A stretch of 64,000 nucleotides of DNA from Hymenobacter mellowenesis (GCF_030581005.1 NZ_JAUQSX010000010.1:62001-126000), one strand, 5' to 3'. Shown: positions 1 through 9,074, numbered from the stretch's first letter. Made by a program: numbers and translations. Notes: generated by a model not told the origin, from the sequence alone.

Positions 1-440
1 AGGGCGGCCACATCCGAAGCGCTGCCGCCGGTGTAAAGCGGCATCTGCGGAATCTGCTGAATGCAGATGTTGGAGCGCTCCACGCCCTGGTACAGCTGGT
101 TCCAGGGGTTGTTAATCTCCGTGTTGGTGGGCAGGGCGGTGTAGCGGGCAATGCTGCGGCGGCCCCCGTCGGCGGCGCCGGCCGAGCCAATCAGCTCATC
201 CGAATCGAGCGGGTAGTACAGGCTGATGCGGGTGCCGTAGCCGTTGTCGCCCGAGAGCGGGTCGTAGGCGCCAATCACGGCGGCAGTGGCCCCACTCACG
301 GTGCTAAAGGTGTACTCCGTGGTGTTGAGGGCCACGGGGTCCACTTCGAGGTAGTCTTTGCAGGAAGAAACCAGCCCGGCGGTGCCGGCAAGGGCCACGG
401 CAGCCAGCGCCACCCGGCGGAAGGATTGAAACGATTTCAT
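1..440 (-). CDS. susD: SusD/RagB-family outer-membrane glycan-binding lipoprotein, N-terminal part
   Basis: This is the first 146 or so residues of a SusD-like lipoprotein; the rest lies beyond the window edge. The start at 440 gives a basic N-terminus, a hydrophobic stretch and a lipobox ending in Cys27 (LVSSC), followed by KDYLEVDP, the usual opening of mature SusD proteins. SusD proteins sit on the cell surface as a lid over the SusC channel and bind oligosaccharides. The gene follows susC by 28 bp on the same strand, and the operon also holds kduD and kduI, so the ligand is probably a pectic oligosaccharide; that is inference. Its leader resembles the susC leader, with CCCACCCGACTTTTT shortly before the start. 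Confidence 0.93.
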   Translation of the reverse strand, partial: MKSFQSFRRVALAAVALAGTAGLVSSCKDYLEVDPVALNTTEYTFSTVSGATAAVIGAYDPLSGDNGYGTRISLYYPLDSDELIGSAGAADGGRRSIARYTALPTNTEINNPWNQLYQGVERSNICIQQIPQMPLYTGGSASDVAA

Positions 441-468
441 ATAATCAGAGCAAAAAGTCGGGTGGGAA

Positions 469-3400
469 TTAAAGCGACAGGTTGACGCCGAAGAGGATGG
501 CGCGGCTGCGGGGGTAAGCGGCGTAGTCGACGCCCGGCGTCAGGGGCGTGGCGCGGCGGGTGTTCACTTCCGGGTCGTAGCCGGTGTACTTGGTGAAGGT
601 GTACACGTTGTTGAGCGTGGCATAGAAGCGCAGCGAGTTCACCTTGGCACGCTGGGTCAGCGTTTTGGGCAAGGTGTAGCCCACGGTGATGTTGTTCACG
701 CGCAGGAACGAGCCGTCTTCCACAGCCCAGGAGTGGAACACGAAGTTGCGGGTGGGCGTCCAGATGTTGGCCGACTGGTTCACCTCCTGCAGGCGGGTCA
801 GGGTGGTGATGGGGCTGCCATCGGCTTCGATGACGCGGTAGCGGTTGCTCATGATGTCGAGCACGTTGCTGAACTGCGTGTTGGCCGTGTTCGAGGTGAA
901 TTCAATCTTGTTGGCGTTGTAGATGTCATTGCCCAGCACGAAGTTGAGGAACAAGCTGGCATCAAAACCCTTGTAGGAGAACTGTTGGTTCAGGCCGCCC
1001 ACGGCTTTGGGGTTGGCGTTGCCAATCACCGTCTGGTCGTTGGCGTCAATCTTGTTGTCGCCGTTCAAATCCTTCAGTTTGAGCAGGCCCGGGCGGTAAG
1101 ACGATTCGCCAATCAAACCCAGGTTGTTCACGAAAGTGCGGTCGGTGCGGGGCGTCCAGGTGCCCAGGGCGCCGTTGGCGCCGGGCACGTAGCCCGTGAA
1201 GTCATCGGCGGTGAGGTAGCCGTCGGTCACGTAGCCGTACATCTGGCCCACCGGCTGGCCCACGCGGGCCACGTAGTCCGGAATCAGCGACGCCGTGGAG
1301 CCGGCCCAGCCCGACGAGATGGCCGGGATTTCGGTCTGGTTGCCGCCCAGGCTTTCGATGCGGCCGCGGTTGAACGAGGCGTTGGCCGTGGCCGTCCAGC
1401 TGAAGTTTTCGTTGCGCAGCACCGTGGCGGTCAGTTGCATTTCCAGGCCCTTGTTCGAGGTCGAGCCGATGTTCTGCAGCTGCGAGGTGTAGCCCAGGAA
1501 GGCCGGAATCGGTTTGTTGAGCAGCAGGTCGTTGGTGGTGTTGTAATAAGCGTCGGCCGTGAACTGGAAGCGGTTGTCAAGCAGCGAGAGGTCGATGCCG
1601 ATGTTGCGCGACGTAGTGGTTTCCCACTTCAGGTTGGGGTTGGCCAGGCTGGTGGCCGACGAGCCGAGCACGATGCTGTGGTTCAGGGCGTACGGCGCGT
1701 TGCCGGCCGTGAACAGTTGAGCGTAGAGGAAGTCGTTGATGCGGTTGTTGCCGGCCTGGCCGTAGCTCAGGCGCAGTTTCAGGTCCGAAATGGTGGGGAT
1801 GCCCTTGAAGAACTCCTCACGCGAAATACGCCAGGCCACCGAGGCGCCGGGGAAGTAGCCCACGCGGTTGCCTTCGGGGAATTTCGACGAGCCGTCGGCG
1901 CGCAACGTACCCGTAAACAGGTACTTGTCGTCGTACGAGTAAGTCAGGCGGCCGAAGCCCGAGAGCAGGCGGTAATCGGCCGGAATGCTGGTCTGGGGCA
2001 GCACCGGCTGGGCAGTCTGGCCAGCGGGCAGTACGCCTTGGTTGATGTTGGCCAGGGCCCGCTCGGCGGTGATGTCAACCGGCAGGAAGTTGGTCTGGAT
2101 GTAGAGCTGCTTGGTTTGCTGCTGGTATACTTCCTCGCCCACGAGCAGGCCGAAAGCGTGCTTGCCAATCTTCTTCGAGTAGTCCAGCACGTTCGAGTTG
2201 TTGAGCGTGGTCTGGGTGCTTTGGGTGATGGTGGCAAACGGCAGGTTGGCGTAGCCGCCCGACGCCGAGCGCAGCACCGGCGAAAACTGGCCGTTGAAGG
2301 TACCCAGGTTGATGTCGGTGATGTCGAAACCGGCCGTAGTGCGGAAGGTCAGGCCCTTGGCCAGTTCCAGCGACGCGTTGGCGCCGATGTTGATGGTGCG
2401 GCGCTTGTCCTTGCGGTACTCGTTATCGATGGTCACGATGGGATTGGCCAGCGACGACTGGTCGAAGAATTCCGGGTCAAACGCCGAAATGTCCACCACC
2501 TGGCCGTTGGCCTTGGGCACCTGCAGCGGCTGGTACTGCACGGCGTTGCGCAGGCGCGAGGTCGTGTTCGAGCCCGACGTGGAAGTGCCGGCGCCCATCG
2601 TGCCCTGGTCGTTGAAACGAGCATTCAAACCCACGCGCAGTTTGTCGGTGGCTTTGGTGTCGAAGCGGAAGTTTATCAGGTTGCGGGTGTAGTCGGAGCC
2701 GCGCTGAATGCCCTGCTCGTCGTTGTGCGTCAAACTCAGCGAATAGGTCGTGGCTTTCGAGCCGCCGGCTACCGATACGTTGTGCGTCTGCTGGAATGCC
2801 TCGCGGCCGAAGACTTCGTCCTGCCAGTCGATGAAAGGGGCATTGCGGGCGCGCTGCAGCGTGTCGCTGTTGAAGTTGGTGCTGCCAAACAGGCTCTTGA
2901 ACGTGGGCAGGCCGCCCGACGTGTTGCCGATGACGCGGGCCCGCTCAAACTGGTAGTTCAGGTAATCGTTGGGGTTCAACACGCCCAGCGTCTTCGTGAT
3001 TTTGCGGAAGCCGGCAAAGCCGTTGTAGCTCACCACCGTGCGGCCTTCCGAGCCCTTCTTAGTGGTGATGATGATAACGCCGTTGGCGCCACGGGCACCG
3101 TAGATGGCCGTGGCCGACGCATCCTTCAGCACATCCACCGAGGCAATGTCCTGCGGGGCAATCACGCTCAGCGCGTTTTCAATCTGGATGCCGTCCACCA
3201 CGTACAGCGGCGAGTTGTCCTGCGTTACCGAGCCGCCACCGCGCACGCGCACCTGCACGTTCAGGTTGCCGGGGGTGCCCTCGGCGCTGGTCAGCTGCAC
3301 GCCGGCCAGACGGCCGGTGAGCGCCTCAGCGGCCGAGTTCACCGGAATGTCCTTAATCTGCTGCGCGCTCACCGACGAAACCGAGCCGGTTACGTCGCGG

Positions 3401-3753
3401 CGCTGCACTTCCTGGTAGCCGATTACCACCACGTCTTCCAGCTGCTTGCTGTCGGAAGCGAGGGAGACGTTGATGGTCGTGCGGTCGCCAATGGTTTCTT
3501 CTTTCGACACAAAACCCACGAAGCTGAAACGCAGCTTGGCACCGGCTGCGGTAGTGGCCGGAATCGAAAGGCTGTAGCTACCGTCGGCACCGGTCGAGGC
3601 GCCGTTGGTGGTGCCTTCTACCAGCACCGTCACGCCCGGCAGGGTTTCGCCCTCCGCCGATTTGACGACGCCTTGCACCTGGCGGTTTTGCGCCACGGCC
3701 AGCCCGATGCTCCCGAAGAACAGGAGCCAGACCAAGAGAAAATGTTTTTTCAT
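469..3753 (-). CDS. susC: SusC/RagA-family TonB-dependent outer-membrane transporter
   Basis: This protein of 1094 residues is a SusC-type TonB-dependent channel for oligosaccharide uptake. After a signal peptide ending around AVAQ (residue 22) comes a carboxypeptidase-regulatory-like beta-sandwich (about residues 25-110). A plug domain follows with the typical SusC segments ASVDVLKDASATAIYGARG and NGVIIITTKKG. The rest is a large barrel that ends in an aromatic/hydrophobic beta strand (AILFGVNLSL). The start at 3753 is preferred to an in-frame upstream ATG at 3885, because only the later start begins with a signal peptide and the longer frame would run into kduI. It lies 37 bp after kduI and just before susD. 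Pectic oligomers are the inferred cargo. Confidence 0.96.
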   Translation of the reverse strand: MKKHFLLVWLLFFGSIGLAVAQNRQVQGVVKSAEGETLPGVTVLVEGTTNGASTGADGSYSLSIPATTAAGAKLRFSFVGFVSKEETIGDRTTINVSLASDSKQLEDVVVIGYQEVQRRDVTGSVSSVSAQQIKDIPVNSAAEALTGRLAGVQLTSAEGTPGNLNVQVRVRGGGSVTQDNSPLYVVDGIQIENALSVIAPQDIASVDVLKDASATAIYGARGANGVIIITTKKGSEGRTVVSYNGFAGFRKITKTLGVLNPNDYLNYQFERARVIGNTSGGLPTFKSLFGSTNFNSDTLQRARNAPFIDWQDEVFGREAFQQTHNVSVAGGSKATTYSLSLTHNDEQGIQRGSDYTRNLINFRFDTKATDKLRVGLNARFNDQGTMGAGTSTSGSNTTSRLRNAVQYQPLQVPKANGQVVDISAFDPEFFDQSSLANPIVTIDNEYRKDKRRTINIGANASLELAKGLTFRTTAGFDITDINLGTFNGQFSPVLRSASGGYANLPFATITQSTQTTLNNSNVLDYSKKIGKHAFGLLVGEEVYQQQTKQLYIQTNFLPVDITAERALANINQGVLPAGQTAQPVLPQTSIPADYRLLSGFGRLTYSYDDKYLFTGTLRADGSSKFPEGNRVGYFPGASVAWRISREEFFKGIPTISDLKLRLSYGQAGNNRINDFLYAQLFTAGNAPYALNHSIVLGSSATSLANPNLKWETTTSRNIGIDLSLLDNRFQFTADAYYNTTNDLLLNKPIPAFLGYTSQLQNIGSTSNKGLEMQLTATVLRNENFSWTATANASFNRGRIESLGGNQTEIPAISSGWAGSTASLIPDYVARVGQPVGQMYGYVTDGYLTADDFTGYVPGANGALGTWTPRTDRTFVNNLGLIGESSYRPGLLKLKDLNGDNKIDANDQTVIGNANPKAVGGLNQQFSYKGFDASLFLNFVLGNDIYNANKIEFTSNTANTQFSNVLDIMSNRYRVIEADGSPITTLTRLQEVNQSANIWTPTRNFVFHSWAVEDGSFLRVNNITVGYTLPKTLTQRAKVNSLRFYATLNNVYTFTKYTGYDPEVNTRRATPLTPGVDYAAYPRSRAILFGVNLSL

Positions 3754-3790
3754 GAGTGAAAAAGTTGGGTGGGAGTTTTTAAAAGTCGGG

Positions 3791-4621
3791 TTAGCGTAGC
3801 GCGTCGAGCGGTACGGCGTCCATGTCGGTGTATTCGCGGTTTTCGCCGGCCATGCCCCAGATGAAGGCATAGTTGCTGGAGCCACAGCCCGTGTGGATGG
3901 ACCACGGCGGCGAGAGAATGGCCTGCTCGTTGCTCACCCACAGCGGGCGGGTTTCGGTGGGCTCGCCCAGCAGGTGCAGCACGCGCTGGCCCTGGGGCAG
4001 GTTGAAGTAGAGGTAGGCCTCCATGCGGCGGTCGTGGGTGTGGCTCGGCATAGTGTTCCACACGTTGCCAGGCTTGAGCTGCGTGAGGCCCATCACCAGC
4101 TGGCAGCTTTGGATGCCTTCCTGGTAGATGTATTTGTAGATGGTGCGCTCGTTGGCCGTTTCCATGGCGCCCATTTCCACGGGCGTTGCTTCGGCCTGGG
4201 TGCGGCGCGCGGTGGGGTGCACCGCGTGCGCCGGCGAAGACAGCAGGTAGAACTTGGCTGGCTGGGCCGCGTCCACGCTGGCAAAAACCACTTCTTTCGA
4301 GCCCATGCCCACGTAGAGGCAGTCCTGGTTGCCCAGTTCGTACACCGTGCCGTCTACGGTGATGGTGCCCGCGCCGCCTACGTTCAAGGTGCCCAATTCG
4401 CGGCGCTCCAGAAAGAAGTTGGCTTTCAGCGACTCGGGGCAGGGCAAAGTCAGCGCCGTGCCGGTGGGCTGGGCCCCGCCCACAATCATGCGGTCGTAGT
4501 GCGTGTAGGTTAGCTCGATTTCGCCGGGCGTGAAGATGTTTTCAATCAGGAAATGCTCCCGAATTCCGCTCGTGTTGAGCGTGGCAGTTTCGCGGGGGCC
4601 GATGGCAAAGCGCTGGGTCAT
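3791..4621 (-). CDS. kduI: 5-dehydro-4-deoxy-D-glucuronate isomerase
   Basis: KduI converts 5-keto-4-deoxyuronate, formed from unsaturated galacturonate, to 2,5-diketo-3-deoxygluconate in the cytoplasm. The protein has 276 residues, the normal family length, in a cupin fold. The metal ligands known from E. coli KduI (two His, one Glu and a distal His) are all present as His194, His196, Glu201 and His243, in the segments PSHTHDRRMEAYLYF and PPWSIHTGCGSSNY. It sits between kduD upstream and susC downstream, all on the minus strand, so uptake and the first cytoplasmic steps appear co-transcribed. An inverted repeat of AT-rich words fills the gap to kduD. Confidence 0.97.
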   Translation of the reverse strand: MTQRFAIGPRETATLNTSGIREHFLIENIFTPGEIELTYTHYDRMIVGGAQPTGTALTLPCPESLKANFFLERRELGTLNVGGAGTITVDGTVYELGNQDCLYVGMGSKEVVFASVDAAQPAKFYLLSSPAHAVHPTARRTQAEATPVEMGAMETANERTIYKYIYQEGIQSCQLVMGLTQLKPGNVWNTMPSHTHDRRMEAYLYFNLPQGQRVLHLLGEPTETRPLWVSNEQAILSPPWSIHTGCGSSNYAFIWGMAGENREYTDMDAVPLDALR

Positions 4622-4724
4622 GGTTGAATTATGAATTATGAGTTATGAATTATGAGTTGGGGCCGATTTAAAACCGAATCAGAGCGCAAAACTCATAATT
4701 CATAACTCATAATTCACAATTAAT

Positions 4725-5495
4725 CTACCGCCCCATCCAGCCGCCGTCGACGGTGAGGATGGTGCCGTGCACGTAGTCCGAAGCGGCCGAGGCCAGGAAC
4801 ACGGCGGGGCCGGCGTAGTCGGAGGGCAGGGCCCAGCGGCCGGCCGGAATGCGCGAGAGGATGGCGGCGCTGCGCTCCTCGTCCTGGCGCAGGGCGGCGG
4901 TGTTGTCGGTGGCCACGTAGCCGGGGGCAATGGCGTTCACGTTCACGCCGCGGCCGGCCCATTCGTTGGCGAGGGCCTTCACCAGGCTGCCCACACCGCC
5001 CTTACTGGCCGCGTAGCTGGGCACGTTGATGCCGCCCTGGAAGGTGAGCAGCGAGGCCGTGAAGACAATTTTGCCGGAGCCGTTCTGCAGCATCTGGCCG
5101 CCAATGGCGCGGGCCAGGCGGAAGGGCGCGTCGAGGTTGATGCTAAGCACGGCGTCCCAGTCCTCGTCGGAGTGCTCGGCAGCCGGCGCGCGGCGGATGA
5201 TGCCGGCGTTGTTGAACAGAATGTCGATGACCGGAAAGTCAGCCTGCACCTGTTTGATGAAACCCTGCAGTTCTTCCAGCTTCCCGAAATCGGCTTGGTA
5301 GCCTTTGTATTCGCGGCCCAGGGCCTGCACGGCCAACTCGGTTTCGCCGCCCGCCGGCATGTGCATGGATACGCCGATGATGTCGGCGCCGACCTCGGCC
5401 AGGCCGAGGGCAATGGCTTGCCCGATACCCCGGTCGCAACCCGTCACGAGGGCGCGCTTACCAGCCAAACTAAATGCGGAGGAGAAAGCAGTCAT
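4725..5495 (-). CDS. kduD: 2-dehydro-3-deoxy-D-gluconate 5-dehydrogenase
   Basis: KduD is a short-chain dehydrogenase that reduces 2,5-diketo-3-deoxygluconate to 2-keto-3-deoxygluconate with NAD(P)H, the step after KduI. The 256 residues carry the cofactor motif TGCDRGIG (18-25), NNAG (95-98), catalytic Ser148 and the Tyr161/Lys165 pair (YAASK). The start at 5495 gives the usual family length; an in-frame ATG at 5540 would add 15 atypical residues. It is the first gene of the apparent operon kduD-kduI-susC-susD. A LacI-type operator lies 132 bp upstream of the start, at 5627-5644. General SDR similarity leaves other oxidoreductases possible, but the pairing with kduI makes KduD the best call. 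Confidence 0.93.
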   Translation of the reverse strand: MTAFSSAFSLAGKRALVTGCDRGIGQAIALGLAEVGADIIGVSMHMPAGGETELAVQALGREYKGYQADFGKLEELQGFIKQVQADFPVIDILFNNAGIIRRAPAAEHSDEDWDAVLSINLDAPFRLARAIGGQMLQNGSGKIVFTASLLTFQGGINVPSYAASKGGVGSLVKALANEWAGRGVNVNAIAPGYVATDNTAALRQDEERSAAILSRIPAGRWALPSDYAGPAVFLASAASDYVHGTILTVDGGWMGR

Positions 5496-5626
5496 ACTAA
5501 AGGGACAATGCGAAGGGAGGAGAACTATTGAAATGGACAAAACCCTCGGATTGGGGACGGCTTTGCTTCATAAAGATTTCATTCGCTTCAGCCAAAAGCA
5601 AGAGTTGGACAATCTATTTTTGTGCA

Positions 5627-5644
5627 ATCGTTGCCGGGAACGAT
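5627..5644. promoter_or_regulatory. Predicted LacI-family operator upstream of kduD-kduI-susC-susD
   Basis: The 18-bp sequence ATCGTTGCCGGGAACGAT is an inverted repeat around a central CCGG, flanked by GCA on the left. It matches four other sites in the window, all upstream of pectin genes. It lies 132 bp before the kduD start. The proposed binder is the LacI-family protein encoded at 21093-22124; this is inference from motif shape and co-location. Confidence 0.75.
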
Positions 5645-5863
5645 GCCATACGCCTAATTCCTGTACCTCCCAGTTCTGAAAACGCCTCTACAAGCCTAAA
5701 AAACCACAAATCCACTCTTCCTTTCGCCAAACGACACCGCGCCCAATAAATTGAATTTTTCCAATAAAACCAAAATTTAGCAAACGGTTGATTACGTCGA
5801 CAAAATGGCTTGCTCAACAGAGCCAGTTCCGCTGTAACCGTTGGTATGCCCCTTAAAAGACGA

Positions 5864-5895
5864 CGGCAGCCAGGACCAATTGGTCCTGGCTGCCG
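5864..5895 (-). terminator. Perfect 32-bp palindrome after pemA, likely terminator
   Basis: Sixteen bases (CGGCAGCCAGGACCAA) are followed directly by their exact reverse complement. The palindrome begins 27 bp past the pemA stop on the minus strand and is followed by only a short T-rich stretch (GTCGTCTTTT), so termination is plausible but not certain. It could also be a protein-binding or structural repeat. Confidence 0.5.
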
Positions 5896-5922
5896 CCATT
5901 TGAAATACCATAAAATCCCGGG

Positions 5923-6882
5923 CTAGTCCACGCTCACAGTGGGGTCCCAGTTATTGAGCACACTTTCGCGGGTGTAGAAGGCGGCCTGCTGCGGCGTGAG
6001 CTGGCGCGACCACAGGATGCGCGCCTTGGGCGCCGCGCCGGGCCCGGTGGACTTGTACTCGGCAAAAAAGGCGTCCTGCTTGTTGCTCTCCTTGCCCCAG
6101 TGGTCCCAGCCTTTGGGCTTGATGATGTTCGAGAGTTCGCAGTTCAGCAGTACGGTTTTGCCGGTGGGCTTCCAGGGACGGGCCAGGAAGTAAGATTCGG
6201 GCGGGGCCTCGCCGCCAATCTTGCAACGCTGCATCACGATGCCGTAGCGGACGCTGTCGGGCGTGGAAGCGGCGATGATGACGGTGCCGCCCGTTTTGCA
6301 AAACAGCGTGCAGTCTTCAAACCACGCCGTGGCCGAACCCAGAATATAGTCGGTGGTGCCTTCGATGTAGCAGTCTTTATAGTACTGCCGGCTGCCGTAG
6401 CCGTACACGTAGAGCGTATCGCGGAAGCCCAGGAAACGGCAGCCCACGAAGCGGGCGCGGTCGCCATACACCCACATGGCGGGGCCCTGCCCTACCGTGC
6501 CGGCGGTGTTTTCGAAGGTGATGTTTTCGGCCGAAAAGTCGGCGCCGAACACGCGGAAGGTGGAGGCTTCGGAGGTGCCCAGGGGCTCGCCGTTGGCGGG
6601 GGTGCGGCCGTTGTAGTCGTCGAAGGTGAGGATGGTGGTGTTTACGTCCTCGCCCTTGAGGCGCACGAAGTTCTTCTTTTTGGCCAGGTTCAGCTTCTCC
6701 TTATAGATGCCTTTGCGGATGAAGATGACCGTGGGCGTGCGGTTGTTGAGGGGCACGGCGTCGAGGGCGGCCTGCACGGTGCGGAAGTTGCCGGAGCCGT
6801 CCTGGGCCACCACCACGTTTTTGGTTTGGGCGAAACCGGTGAAGCTGACAAGCAGCAGGGCTAACAGTATAAACTTGGACAT
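5923..6882 (-). CDS. pemA: Secreted pectin methylesterase, CE8 family
   Basis: A pectinesterase of 319 residues that removes methyl esters from galacturonan. A signal peptide (MSKFILLALLLVSFTGFAQ) is followed by the right-handed beta-helix domain that occupies nearly the whole protein. The CE8 catalytic features are seen as Gln132, Asp155 in RDTLY, Asp178 in DYILG and Arg235 in ARPW. The usual QDTLY motif reads RDTLY here, so the second oxyanion-hole Gln is replaced by Arg154; the two catalytic Asp and the Arg remain. There is no T9SS tail, so it is probably periplasmic or secreted by another route. It is the single-domain relative of the large esterase at 15410-18016. Confidence 0.92.
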   Translation of the reverse strand: MSKFILLALLLVSFTGFAQTKNVVVAQDGSGNFRTVQAALDAVPLNNRTPTVIFIRKGIYKEKLNLAKKKNFVRLKGEDVNTTILTFDDYNGRTPANGEPLGTSEASTFRVFGADFSAENITFENTAGTVGQGPAMWVYGDRARFVGCRFLGFRDTLYVYGYGSRQYYKDCYIEGTTDYILGSATAWFEDCTLFCKTGGTVIIAASTPDSVRYGIVMQRCKIGGEAPPESYFLARPWKPTGKTVLLNCELSNIIKPKGWDHWGKESNKQDAFFAEYKSTGPGAAPKARILWSRQLTPQQAAFYTRESVLNNWDPTVSVD

Positions 6883-7160
6883 AATTAACGGGCGGGATGA
6901 AGGAAGGGAATAAGCCCCGGAGGGTGAAATCGGGTTGGGCGAATTTAAGAAGTTATTCCCGACTAGTCCTAATCAATATTGCCTCAACTGGCTTTTTTGA
7001 CAGTTCGACTACCAAATAAGTCTATTTTTTTGTCTTAAAGGTACTTGCTCAACCAGCTATTGCCAGCCACGTTCTGCCACCTGCCCAAAAGCACGAATGG
7101 CCCGCCGGCTTTCGCCAACGGGCCACACGGATACCATGCGCCAAAAAGAAGACTAGCCGC

Positions 7161-8855
7161 CTACCAGTAAATGGTGTAGAGTGCAGTGAGAATCACAATA
7201 ATGGACGCCGCGCCAATCACAAAGCTGGGCTGTGGCTTGAACATGCTGCTGTCGATTTCCAGGCCCTTGGTTTTCACCCCGCGGGCGTTTTCGAACAAGC
7301 TGATGATGACCATCATAATGATGCATATGACGAACACGAAGCCCATGCGGTCGAGGAACGGAATCTCATACACGCTGGAGCCGGCGGGCTTCACCGCGAA
7401 GCCGAACGGGGCCAGGAACGACAGGTCCGTGTAGGTAGGCAGGAACTTGAACATCACCGAGAGCAGGAAGCCGCCGATGGTGGCAAACAGGGCCGCGGTG
7501 GAGGTCGTTTTCTTCCAGAAGAAGCCCAGGATGAACATGGCAAAAATACCCGGCGACACGAAGCCCGTGTATTCCTGAATGTACTGGAAACCACCCTTTT
7601 TGTCGATGCCGAGGTGCGGCGCGATGAGCACGCCCAGAATCATAGCCACGACCACCGCGATTTTGCCGGTGGCCACCAACTGCTTCTCGGTGGCATCGGT
7701 TTTGAAGACTTTGTGGTACACGTCGAGCGTGAAGATGGTGGCAATCGAGTTGGCTTTGCCAGCCAGCGAAGCCACCACGGCGGCCGTGAGGGCGGCGAAG
7801 GAGAGGCCCTTGAGGCCCACCGGCAGGATGTTGAGCAGCACGGGGTAAGCACGGTCGGGGTTCAGGTCGGCACCCGCGCCGAACTCGGCGGCACCGAAGA
7901 CGTCCTGCTTGTAAAGCACGTAGGCGGCGATGCCGGGCAGCACCACAATTACGGGCATGAGCAGCTTGAGGAAGGCGGCAAACAAAATGCCGGAGCGGGC
8001 CGTGGGCAGGTCGGCGCCCAGGGCGCGCTGGGTGATGTACTGGTTGCAACCCCAGTAGTTGAGGTTCACAATCCACATGCCGCCGAGCAGCACCGTAAGC
8101 CCTGGCAAATCGAGGTAATGCTCGTTGTCGCGCTTGAAAATCATCTGGAAGTGGTCGGAGGCGTGCTCGGTCATCAGGTTGAAGCCGCTGATGGCGCCCG
8201 AGGAACCGTAGTGCGTAGCCACCAGGTTGAGGGCCAGGTAAGTAGTGGCTAGGCCGCCGAGAATCAGGAAGAACACCTGAATGACGTCGGTGAAGCCAAT
8301 CACCTTCATGCCGCCCAGCGTGATGATGACGGCGAAACCGGCCAGCATGTACATGCAGAAGTTGAGGTTCAGGCCCGCGATGCTGCTGATGGCGATGGCG
8401 CCGAGGTAGAGAATCGAGGTCAGGTTCACCACCACGTACAACGCCAGCCAGAACAGCGCCATAATCATGGCCACCGTCGAGTTGTACCGCTGGCTGAGGA
8501 ACTGCGGCATGGTGGCAATGTTGTTCTTCAAATACACCGGAATGAAGAACACGGCCACGATGACCAGCGTGATGGCCGCCATCCACTCATAGGTGGCAAT
8601 GGCCAGGCCCATGGCAAAGCCCGAGCCCGACATGCCCACGAACTGCTCGGCCGAGATGTTGGAGGCGATGAGTGAGGACCCAATGGCCCACCACGTCAGA
8701 GAGCCTTCAGCGAGGAAGTAGTCCTTGGAATTGCCCTCCAGGGTACCGTCGTGGCCGGTTTTGCGCCGGTATACCCAGATGCCGTAGCCGGATACGATGA
8801 TGAAGTAAACGAAGAATACGATGTAGTCAATCGTACTAAGGGTGTGCTGGTTCAT
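7161..8855 (-). CDS. Sodium:solute symporter family (SSS) transporter, probable uronate or sugar importer
   Basis: An inner-membrane protein of 564 residues of the solute:sodium symporter family, most like SGLT-type sugar transporters. It starts MNQHTLSTIDYIVFFVYF, so the first helix follows closely after the N-terminus. Then come many hydrophobic helices (about 14), including the family segment around GSSLIASNISAEQFVGMSG and a conserved region NLNYWGCNQYITQRALGA. The gene lies on the minus strand upstream of pemA with a 278-bp gap, within the pectin locus. Its cargo is probably galacturonate, an unsaturated uronate or a short oligomer. That assignment comes only from the neighbours. Confidence 0.88.
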   Translation of the reverse strand: MNQHTLSTIDYIVFFVYFIIVSGYGIWVYRRKTGHDGTLEGNSKDYFLAEGSLTWWAIGSSLIASNISAEQFVGMSGSGFAMGLAIATYEWMAAITLVIVAVFFIPVYLKNNIATMPQFLSQRYNSTVAMIMALFWLALYVVVNLTSILYLGAIAISSIAGLNLNFCMYMLAGFAVIITLGGMKVIGFTDVIQVFFLILGGLATTYLALNLVATHYGSSGAISGFNLMTEHASDHFQMIFKRDNEHYLDLPGLTVLLGGMWIVNLNYWGCNQYITQRALGADLPTARSGILFAAFLKLLMPVIVVLPGIAAYVLYKQDVFGAAEFGAGADLNPDRAYPVLLNILPVGLKGLSFAALTAAVVASLAGKANSIATIFTLDVYHKVFKTDATEKQLVATGKIAVVVAMILGVLIAPHLGIDKKGGFQYIQEYTGFVSPGIFAMFILGFFWKKTTSTAALFATIGGFLLSVMFKFLPTYTDLSFLAPFGFAVKPAGSSVYEIPFLDRMGFVFVICIIMMVIISLFENARGVKTKGLEIDSSMFKPQPSFVIGAASIIVILTALYTIYW

Positions 8856-9074
8856 TGAAGGTGCTAATGGGAGGAGGTTGACAGAGCGAAGATTGAGACC
8901 AGATTAGGGCATTCAAAAGGTAATGTTCCGGCAAAAAAACCGTTTCTGAAAGGACTTTCTTTTGAAGTCCTCACTTACCGACCGCAAGTTCAAACAAACG
9001 ATTGCGGAGGTCGGGCCCTAGATTCGTCATACATCCACCTCAAATTCGTCAGTAGGCGCTGGATAGTGGAAATG

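Larger units (their letters stand above)
5496..5922. other. Intergenic control region between pemA and kduD
   Basis: This 427-bp stretch has no convincing gene. It holds the regulatory palindrome at 5627-5644, which is probably used by the kduD operon, and a perfect 32-bp inverted repeat at 5864-5895, just past the stop of pemA. The middle part (about 5690-5830) is AT-rich compared with the surrounding genes, as expected for a promoter region. Confidence 0.6.

Noticed and set aside
733-3759. A long open frame of about 1000 codons on the plus strand opposite susC
   Set aside because: It is the antisense shadow of a GC-rich gene: composition is dominated by Ala, Val, Gly, Arg and His, with no domain or motif. 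Similar shadows oppose the pectate lyase, rng, uvrA, the MG2 protein and paoC.
8925-8945. AATGTTCCGGCAAAAAAACC upstream of the symporter as a sixth operator
   Set aside because: It shares the GTTCCGGCAA part, but the spacing is one base short and the right half lacks AACGAT. I do not count it without binding data.
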